From positions 412,070-476,069 of the forward strand of contig RPFO01000103.1 in the NCBI GenBank assembly GCA_009746045.1: a stretch of DNA of 64,000 nt, written 5' to 3'. The notes below the pieces were generated by a model that searched no databases, had not been told where the DNA came from, and saw only the letters and a program-made list of their open reading frames with translations. Both the position numbers and the translations under genes were made by a program. This document shows, piece by piece, positions 1-9,100 of this stretch. The first letter of the stretch is position 1; every line of letters begins with the position of its first letter. This DNA is from Mesostigma viride (lineage: Eukaryota; Streptophyta; Mesostigmatophyceae; Mesostigmatales; Mesostigmataceae).

Positions 1-145
1 TTCATGGCGTCGAAGGCTATGGTGCGTGAAAGTTTATTGTGCACGGATTACGAAGCCATTTCGCCCCGGATTTCGCTTGTTCGATCGGCATTGACGTAAG
101 AAAGTTTATTCTGCAAAAAAAAGGCGGCAAACTGTTATTTATTCA

Positions 146-527
146 TTGGATACGAGGGGATTCCTTGGTCTGGCCGGCCCCCAGCGGCTTGGACAGCCAG
201 GGCGGCACATTCTGACCTGGCCTGGCCCCAAGGACATTCCCAAAAGGGTAGGGAAACCTGTCACCAACTACGTTCAGATGCTGCTGGACGACCTCGTGGT
301 CCCAGCCCAGTTTGACGGAGCACCGCATCCACTCTCTCTCCCGTCTTTGGACTGCCATGCAGGACACGACGCGGTGGAAGCAGATTGTCAAGGCACACAC
401 GCCCGAGCTAGATAGAGTTAGGATAGTTCGATCACGCGGCTTCCTCCACCCCATCCATCATGAAATATGTGCTACATGACCTCCCCACGGAGGCATGTTA
501 TAATTTAATTTAATTTAATTTTTAATT
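146..527 (+). mobile_element. 3' end fragment of a LINE (non-LTR retrotransposon)
   Basis: This is a 5'-truncated copy of the same element that lies in the opposite orientation at 1370-3900. It encodes only the C-terminal tail of the reverse-transcriptase polyprotein, with the short motifs LGLAGPQRLGQPGRHILTW and VGKPVTNYVQ. The 3' UTR contains the short hairpin CCTCC-CCAC-GGAGG (480-493) and then an A/T-rich (TTTAA)n tail. Severe 5' truncation is typical of target-primed reverse transcription. Not functional. Confidence 0.8.
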
Positions 528-1369
528 TTCATACGAGGGGAAACACGCAGCTGGCCAGTTTCTCACGGCTCGAGCGCACCCGCGACCCGTGCGTCTTCAA
601 GGTAACCTCTAGAGTAGATAAAGACGCTTGCAACGTATCCCCACACTTTCTAACGATTCCTAACATCATTTCGAAGAAGTTGAGTGTTTGTTTTCCCTTA
701 ATTTTGCGTTTCCATGTTGCACGCAATTTTTCCGAAAAAGTCAGATTTATAGAAGCGCTGACAGGGGCAACCATGCATGTCGTGGATTTATTCGCTTTTA
801 CGCCATTTCTTGCAGATTTATAACTTCCCTTGGGGGGGTAAACATTGTCCGCTGCATGAACTGCGGGCGGGGCTAGCTGGCGATGTCATAGGTGTGCCGG
901 CGGGCCCGGGGTGCGGGAGAACCGGCAACATCTACTGGTTTCCGTATCGTTGTAACCCGCTTTTTTATCGTCATTAACCGGCGTATTCTAGTGGTTTAAG
1001 CGTCTGGCGACGGGCAAAAAGAACTCTTACCCTGGGCACCGCCATGGCCTGATGAGGCACTGCGACAAGGACTGGGGCGGGCGGGCAAAATAAAACGCGA
1101 CAGTGCCCGCACCCCGCCGGCGCACCCTGGCAAACAAGACAAAGCGCACCGTTACCCGGCACCAAGGGGACCATCGACTTGGCAATATAATGGAAGCCCT
1201 ATGTACCAAGGAGACAACCAGCGCAGGCCAGAAAGAAAGCCCTATATATACAGTAATTATATTTTTTATATATACAGAATCCACGCATGACGATCAAATC
1301 TCAACTGGTCAGCCATAAAGTACGCAGCGCGGAGCGACTGCACGGGCCCCCAGAAGATCTCATACTTTA
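528..1369. other. non-coding spacer between two convergent LINE tails
   Basis: I see no gene here. The stretch lies between two tail-to-tail LINE 3' ends. It holds one isolated terminus of the dispersed TCAAGGAGAC-type family at about 1206-1235 (with CC in place of the leading TC). Confidence 0.5.
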
Positions 1370-3900
1370 ACCTAAAAATTAAATTAAATTATATTATAAC
1401 ATGCCTCCGTGGGGAGGTCATGTAGCACATATTCCATGATGGATGGGGTGGAGGAAGCCGCGTGATCGAACTATACTAACGCTAAGCTATCTAGAAAATC
1501 CTAACTACACTACTCATCAAAACGCCTCCTCCGCTAATTGGGGGGAGGTGGCTTGCCCACAGGGTCGGGCGTGTGCGCCTTGACAATCTTCTTCCACCGC
1601 GTCTTGTCTTGCATGACAGTCCAAAGACGGGAGAGAGAGTGGATGCGGTGCTCAAACTGGGCTGGGACCACTTAAGGTCGTCCAGCAACCGTCTGAACGT
1701 AGTTCGTGACAGGTTTCCCTACCCGTTTGGGAATGTCCGCGGGGCCAGGCCAGGTCAGAATGTGCCGCCCTGGCTGGCCAAGCCGCTGGGGGCCGGCCAG
1801 ACCGAGGGTGGTGTCGACCTGGCTGGTGCGGGCAAGGTGTCCTACAAATGCTATCCTACGCTGCCTAATCTCGTCCGAAACACGAGGCATGCCATGATAT
1901 AAAGACTCGATCGGATGACGGACGCTCGGAAAAACCTACACTCAGGACCTGTCGGAGCATCCTGTAAACCGTGCCGTCTAGCCTAGCTGCCAGTTTGGGT
2001 GGGAGGGTCCACGCCTCGGCGCCATACGTGAGCACCGTGAGGACGAGGACCTTGAAGAGCATGCGCTTGCGGTGCCCGCCCAGGCCCTTCGAGCGCCAGT
2101 AGGGTGTGAGCGAACGGAGCTTGGCCCAGGCAAGGCCGATGCGGGTGTCCACATCGTCGGCGGTGTCAGGAAGCCAGCTCCCCAACAGCTTGAAGCGGTC
2201 GCGGAACGGGACCTCCGTCCCGTCGAGCAGGCGCGGCAGCGGTGGTTTACTGGAGGCCCCAATCACCATCGCCTCGGTTTTGACACTAGTCTCCAGCCCC
2301 ATCGCCCGCGCCTCCAGGCCCAGGCAGTCCAGCCAGGTCTGAATGTGCTCGGGGCTCTCGATGAGGGTGCATGGTATCATCCGCATAAATCAGGTCGGCA
2401 AGGCGGTAACCAGGTCTAACCCCGCCGTGCTCTTTCATGTCCAAGCCTGGCTCGAACCCCTTAATTAAGAGCAGTAAAGCGCGCACGTGCCCGGCGCATG
2501 ACGTGATCCACGACAATAATGAACAGGTATGGGGACAGGACACAACCTTGCCACACCCCGTGGTGAAGGGGGAATGGTGGGGTGGTGCCTTCCGCAGTCC
2601 GCACTACTGCCTGTGAGCCCTCATACAGTCGGCGAATGGCAGCAATAAACGCAGGTGGCACCCGATCCAGAGCTAGGATGGCCCAAAGAGCCTCCCAGAG
2701 AACCGTGTCAAAGGCTTTGATATAGTCAACAAAAATGAAGACCAGCGGCAAACAGACTGTCAGGGGGAAGGCGACGCACCTCGATCCTCCATCAATCGGC
2801 GCGCGACAAACACAGCCATGACCTGATGACAGTGTTACGAGCACGACGGAAACCCATCTGAGACTCACCCAGGTGTGGGTCCAGCGCGGCGCGGAGCCTG
2901 TGCAGCGCATCATGCGCATGAAGACCTTCAGCGCGGCGCTCTGGAGGCAGACATCCCGGTAGTTACCGGGGTCAGCAGCAGAGCCCTTCTTGTACAGCAT
3001 GACGCGGATGGCCGTCTGCCACTCAGCAGGCGGAGGCTCGTCAGAGACTAGGACACGGTTGCAGAACGCCAGCAGAAGATCCCTAAGCGCCAGATCAGGG
3101 GTCTTCAGCAGCTCAGCAGAAAGGTGGTCGGCACCGACCGCCGCATCGTACCGCAGGCGAGCAAGGGCGCCGTCCAATTCCTTCAAAGTGAAGGGGGGGA
3201 CGACGTCGTCAGTGGCAAGGCAGCCCTCCTGCAAGGCGGGGACTTGGTAGTCCGCGGCCGAGGAGGGGGGCGCTGGTGGCGGCGGGGGTCCGGCGACCCC
3301 GAGGCGGGCGGCCGTCTCGGGGTGAAGCGGCGGGGGGGGGCGCGAGCCCCACCGGTCAAGGAAACATTGTGGGCCAACCAGCGGTCAAGGCTGACCGGCG
3401 CCGTGCCGTCCCCCGTGTGCTCCACCGGGGTGCGCTGCCGCCGGCCGCCGAGCCGGTCGAGGTGGTACCACATGTCCTTGCCCTGGTTGCGAGCCTGGCA
3501 GGCCTTGGCATCCACGATGCACTGGGCCGCCTCCGCGTCCTGAGCGTGCTCGTAGGCCTCCACAAGGGCGGCCTTGAGCAATGGTTTCTGCAGCGGGTCC
3601 CGGTTACGCTTGAGGCGGTGCCGGGCGGCCAAGACCTTGGGGTCCTGCATGGCGGTAGAGCGGGCCGGGGCGGCGGCGGGGCATGACCGGCAGGTGCCGG
3701 GCCGCCAGCAACGGGGCACGGGCCGCAAAGCCCGCAAAAATGGCGGCGTTGGGGGCACCCTTGTCCAGCTCGTCGACGTCCGCCCGGGCGTCCAGGGCCG
3801 ACAGGTACTCCTGGCGGCACTGGTTCCGCTCGTGCTCGGCGTCCGTCCAGTCCTCAGGATCTCCCTTGACCGGACGTAGAGCAGACTTTAACCTAGGCCC
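1370..3900 (-). mobile_element. LINE non-LTR retrotransposon, decayed copy with reverse transcriptase
   Basis: Reading on the minus strand, the element runs from a frameshifted 5' coding part (3183-3972), through the reverse transcriptase (1672-3234), to a 3' UTR at 1370-1560 with the CCTCC/GGAGG hairpin and a TTTAA-rich tail. The 3' UTR matches the fragment at 146-527. The order of RT motifs followed by a conserved C-terminal segment (ISDEIRQRRIAFVGHLAR) is that of endonuclease-type LINEs such as the CR1/Jockey/RTE groups. I could not assign a clade and see no clear endonuclease domain. Confidence 0.85.
1672..3234 (-). pseudogene. reverse transcriptase of the LINE, broken by frameshifts
   Basis: Conserved RT blocks are visible in order. 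KKGSAADPGNYR (near 2990) is the fingers motif. FVDYIKAFDTV (near 2710) carries the first catalytic Asp. GVWQGCVLSPYLF (near 2550) is motif B. LIYADDT (near 2380) carries the catalytic Asp pair but lies in a different frame. The thumb/connection follows (ETSVKTEAMV, FKLLGSWLPD, LTYGAEAW) at 1865-2386 in a third arrangement, then the tail GHLARTSQVDT at 1672-1890. At least two frameshifts separate these blocks, so the copy cannot encode a full protein. In the family this enzyme copies its own RNA at a nicked chromosomal target. Confidence 0.85.
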
Positions 3901-4044
3901 CAAATAACTAGTCTGAATCACACAAACTATCATAAATCCATACAAAAGTCCTGACCAAGGGACAATGCCCAAATTAACGGTCCCAAAATGAGCCCCAAAG
4001 TCCTACGGACTATGACAACAAGCCAAAATACATAATTTATTCCA

Positions 4045-5080
4045 TTGTTGCGCCCGTTTCAAGGGTCGGGCACGCAACACAGAGGCTGGCGTGTGGGCCT
4101 GGACAATCTTCTGCCACCTCTTCTTGTTCTGCATAGCAGTCCAAGCAAGGGAGAGGGAGTGGATGCGGTGTTCAAACTGAGCTCCAGGGGACCACTAGGT
4201 CGGCCAGCAAAATCTGGGTGTAGCTCATGGAAGGTTTGCCTAGCTTCCTAGGAATGTCCTTGGGGCCAGGCCAGGTCAAGATATGCCGCCCTGGTTGGCC
4301 AAGCCGCGCGTCGGCCAGCAACATCTGGGTGTAGTTCATGGCAGGTTTGCCTAGCTTCAGTAGGAATGTCCTTGGCCGGGGCCAGGCCAGGTCAAGATAT
4401 GCCGACCTGGTTGGCCAAACCGCTGGGGGCCGGCCAGACCAAGGGCGGTGTCGACCTGGCTGGTGCGAGCAAGATGTCCTACAAATGCTATCCTACGCTG
4501 CCTAATCTCGTCCGAAATACGAGGCATACCCTGATACAAAGACTCTAATGACCTATGCTTGGAAAACCCTACACTCAGGACCTGTCGGAGCATCCTGTAA
4601 ACCGTGCCGTATGTATAGCTTAGCCGCCAGTGTGTCCGTGAGTGTCCACGCCTCGGCGCCATACGTAAGCACCGTGAGGACGAGGACCTTGAAGAGCACG
4701 CGCTTAAGCGGTGCTCGCCCAGGCCCTTCGAGCGCCAGTAGGTGTTGAGCGAACGGAGCCTGGCCCAGGCCAGGCCGATGCGGATGTCCACATCGTCGGC
4801 GGTGTCAGGAAGCCAGCTCCCCAACAGTTTGAAGCGATCACGGAACGGGACCTTTGTCCCGTACGTCGAGGAGTCGCGGCAACGGTGGGCGACTGGAGGC
4901 CCCAATCACCATCGCCTCAGTTTTGACACTAATCTCCAACCCCACCGCCCTCGCCTCCAAGCCCAGACAGTCCAGCCAGGCCTGAATTAATTAATGTGCC
5001 CAGGGCGCGCGATGAGGGTGGTGTCATCCGCATCAATCAGGTCAGCCAGGCGGTAGCCAGTGCCAACCCCGCCATACGAT
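4045..5080 (-). mobile_element. second LINE copy, truncated and rearranged
   Basis: This copy covers the RT thumb and C-terminal region (FRDRFKLLGSWLPDTADDVD, then RMLRQVLSVGFS, then RISDEIRQRRIAFVGHLART) in the same orientation as the copy at 1370-3900. The 5' part is missing. It lacks the hairpin-bearing 3' UTR of the first copy and contains an internal tandem duplication at 4199-4430. It ends at 5080-5095, where a different repeat begins. Confidence 0.8.
4199..4430 (-). repeat. about 112-bp tandem duplication inside the LINE copy
   Basis: Two adjacent, imperfect copies (about 4199-4310 and 4311-4430) both run from the CGGCCAGCAAxATCTGGGTG segment to TTGGCCAAxCCGC. The duplication is private to this LINE copy, so it arose after insertion. 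Its size matches the local duplications seen at exon edges elsewhere in the window. Confidence 0.7.
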
Positions 5081-5095
5081 CAGATCCCGTTCATA

Positions 5096-5693
5096 TCAAA
5101 GAGACAACCAGCGCAGGCCAGAAATCGGGAGAATCCGGACCATGGTAGCTCGAGCCTGCCGTTATCTTTTCCGCGTTTTCGAGTCGTTCAGGATGATGAA
5201 GATGAATGGTGATGGAAATGTGTATCCTTGTGCATTGAAATTATGGCTGGCTTACGTGTGGAGCGACTAGATGACCTAGACGGTGGGGCCGGAAACAGCA
5301 TGCTTGATCAGGGCGTGTGTTTCTAGCCTAACTGGCCGGGAGTGTCTAGTGGTGAGCACCAGTTGCTGCGATCGCTCTCCCACCATTTACGAGGAAATAC
5401 CCGCAAATGGAAAACCACTGAAAAGGTCTAGCTAGTCAGTCATCACGTTAGCCATGCCATGATTCCAAACGTCCAAGAACTGCACACGGTGCAAAGGCAA
5501 AAAGCCGGAGGACAGCACTTTCAAATGTGCGGCGGGAACCAAAAGCCCGCGGATGCCAGAAAACATCGTGTTGCGGCAGCGACGCGACGATGTGTACAAC
5601 GAATCCAGTGCCAAGCTCGGAACGGCCGCAAAGGAGATCTGGCATCACAGGGTTCAGATGTGCGGAGATACTATGCAGGGTGCAGATGTGCGG
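5096..5693 (+). mobile_element. TCAAAGAGAC-terminus repeat element, copy A
   Basis: This copy is nearly identical, in the opposite orientation, to the element at 20320-21012, and starts with TCAAAGAGACAACCAGCGC. It contains a short possible coding stretch with a zinc-knuckle-like NCTRCKGKKPEDSTFKC (about 5478-5530). Its distal end is truncated just after GATACTATGC. Relative to the 20-kb copy it carries substitutions in the presumed coding part (for example TGTACAACGAATCC versus TGGGCAACAAATCC). The 15-bp AGATCCCGTTCATAT lies at both ends (5082-5096 and 5694-5708). Confidence 0.7.
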
Positions 5694-5709
5694 AGATCCC
5701 GTTCATATA

Positions 5710-6155
5710 TGGATCAGATGTCCAGGGTGACACGTCCACGAGGTTCATTGTCTCATGAGTATGATGTAAGATGTTAGATGGGTTGCACATGTATATCAAT
5801 TGCATTCGATCCATGCAGGTATCCATGTGGACACGCATTGAAAGCACAGGCCTAAACAAACGATAAAATAGAAAGAAAGTTGTAGATTTTTTTATTGAAT
5901 ACTAAATTATTTGGAATTAGTTCAGCGCGATACAACCAACACTGGGAACTCTGCTTGATCTCGATAATACGTTGGCAGCAGAAATATTGAGTGCGGCAAC
6001 TAAAGATCTGTGGGAGATGTGCAAATGTGGTTGTCCATGAGGCACCTTCTGGAATTGACATATCCAGGGCCGCACATCTTGTCTTGCATCCGTGTTACAG
6101 GATTAGCTCCGACAAAAAAAATGTGATGACGGTTCTTCTGCAGAGGCAAATCTTC
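5710..6155. other. spacer and 3' flank of the coatomer epsilon gene
   Basis: I see no further gene. A TGTAAC motif on the minus strand at 6094-6099, about 57 bp beyond the COPE stop codon, is a candidate polyadenylation signal of the chlorophyte TGTAA type. That role is inferred from position only. Confidence 0.45.
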
Positions 6156-9100
6156 CTATGCAGAAGCAACGGCGCCGAACGCTTGGGCAGAACGGTCAAA
6201 GGCTTCGTCCATTGCTTTGAGGCGCTTGACGAAAGCATGATTTGGCCCGCACACTTTCAGTTGGCTGCACAACGAACCGACAACAGAAAGCCCATGGTGC
6301 ATATATACCAGCCAAAAGGGTTTTAAATTTAAAAAAGTTGTGAGTCAAACTTCAACAAGTTAGCAATACCCCCATAAGAAAACAAGTGTAATGTCTCGTT
6401 GACAAAGCCATATCTATGGCCGCATAAAATGAGAGACACACAGAGAAACGTGCTGTTTGTCCCACATAGAATCCCTCAGAAAGACGTTGCACATTAAGCA
6501 CTTTGCATGGCTATACAGCATGAGAATACGAATTTATAATACTATCTTATACGATACGTTACAAGTATGAGGGACCCTCTCTGATGGAACCTCTGCAGTA
6601 AGGAGAAAAAGGAACCTGCACGCATCGTTCCTGTCTAACCACTACATCAGAAGGTGCTGAAGTTCAAGATATTCGGTTAGTAATGCCGCAAGCAACAGTC
6701 CAAAAACATTTCAAGGCTTCCCCGTTGCATACTAGCCATCATTGACAGATCGAGTCGCAATACACGATCGAGAACATCAAATATTGTGCTAGTACGTACC
6801 AGAATGAGACACTACTATGCTAGTACTTAACTAAGTAGTCACGCAGTACCATTGGGGAGCCGCGGAGCATTAACCAAGAAATGAGAGCGATTCGTGACAT
6901 GAATTCCAGGCACACGCCGACATGCATGCCACGCCCATGCTCCCCTGTCCGTTTAGCTAGCGCGCCCGAATGCAGCTGTGGCATGCCTTTGGCATGAAGG
7001 AGACTGGGGGTCCCTGCCCTTTCTCCTGTAGTGCACACACAGGGATTACAAGCACTTCGGTGCTCCGTGACTCCCCAACGGGGGCACGTGATTAATTAAT
7101 TAATTAATGCTCCCCAAAAGTGACACAGGCGGCCAAGAACCCCTTTTTGGCGTGCATTCAGGCCTGGCATGGTAAGCACTCAAAGCACTCATCAGGACAT
7201 CACTCGCTTGTAAGGGTGCACACTGGATACCTAGTGGTGGCCGCTGGGCAACAAGTCGCGAGTACCTTATTGTTATAGGTTCCTTACAGTTACTAGGTTC
7301 CTTTTAGTTACCCATGTGACGTAGTCCCGTGCTCCTTAATTGATTACTTTACATTGATAAATAGTTCCTTATGCGCTAGGGGGGGGGGGTTCCAGGACGA
7401 AATGGCTGCCGACGCAGCAGCCAGGAAACAACAGCACGGGGGACAGTAGGGCTTGATTGAGGAAAATGTTTTGGGGGCATGGGGAGGTTGAGGATGATAT
7501 TTACTATTGCAGCATGCGCAATGTGTGGGGATAGAGGGCCACTGGGACGAACTTGAGGCAGAACTCCAGCAGCAACAGCTAGTGCAACAAACCACCATGT
7601 GAGGTAGCGCGTGGATGGTATATAGTGCAGCAACATGCCAGTACATACAATACAGTGACCGTTGACAGCAAACCACCACTCACTTGAGGTAGCGCGTGGA
7701 CGGCTTGCCAAGGTGCAGGCTGGCCACGATCAGGTTGGCCAGCGTGTCCGCGTGCTTCGAGTCCTGCAAACATGTAGGAGACACAACAACCGGTACAACG
7801 GCACTAGAATGTATAAGAAAAGGTCATCGTTGGCCAGCGTGTCCGCGTGCTTCGAGTCCTCTTATACACCAAACGCCAAGGCAGTACACCTCATGCAGGT
7901 GCCAGACGCAAGTATATGAGAATAGGCTGGGTCCTTGGCCAGCGTGTGCATATGCTTCAAGTCCTGCACGCACAATAGGCAAGTCATGACAGCGCGATGA
8001 ATAGAGGTGCCACACACTTGCAAAATACATCATCATGGGACAGTCCTGCCACATGCTGATACTAATACATAAAATGCTGCATTATAGCGGAAGTCCTGCG
8101 CACGTGCACATCAGACAAATCAACAATGTGGGCATATTGTTAACACATTTGCCCACACTAAAAAAGAAATAGATCTTACAGCCCAAGCAACCACCCACCT
8201 TGTTGACCGCCTCCAATCACTCCTCCGCGTCGTCCACGCGGCCTCATACCTGTAGTACCTCTGTTCACTATACGACCAACATGTAACTATACTATACACT
8301 ATACAATAAACGACACCCACCTTGTTGAGCGCCTCCAGCAGCTCCTTCTCCGCATCGTCCACACGGCCCATGCGCAAGCTGGCGACGGCTGACCCGTTGA
8401 TGAGGGAGAGGGTCCACGTGTACTTCTCGCCCAGCTCCTGGAAGATGTAGAACGCCTCCTGTACCTTGGGGCCGCCCTGCACAAAGACAGGCACAACAAA
8501 GACAGGCATAGCACCGTGGCATGAGCACAACCACAAGGCAGGAATATGGTTATGGAAAAGGGCAACAAAAGATCTAGAACGCCTCTCGCACCTGGTGGGA
8601 CCGCCCTGGACAGCTTCCCACACAAGGCAGAGGGGGTTAGGGCATGCGCCGGTCGCGAAAGCAAGCCATGACTGTGCGCTGCAGCAAGACAGCTTCTTCA
8701 TTGATTCCGTTGAGTGCACAGTGGTCACTACAGCTACAATACATGTATCTTCCCCATATGCTTTAGCTATGATACATTTATTAACCCCTCATCCCCCCAC
8801 CCACCAGCGCCATCTTCACCCACGCGGGCAACCGCTGCGTGGGGGATGAACACCCGATATCTACCCTATTCCTATAGCTTCGATGCAAGTAGTATCCACC
8901 CCACAAATCCCCCACCCACCAGCGCCATGTTCACCCACGCCGTCGCCAGCTGCGTCAGCGTCGCGTCCTCGTCGATCCCGTGCATCGCCTTGAGCTGGCG
9001 CTCGGCCGCATCGGGGCGGTCCATCGCCAGGTACACCTGCACCGAGAGGGACATCCTGCGTGTGGGTGGGAGGGGGGGTGGGGGTGGGTGGGCAACAAAG

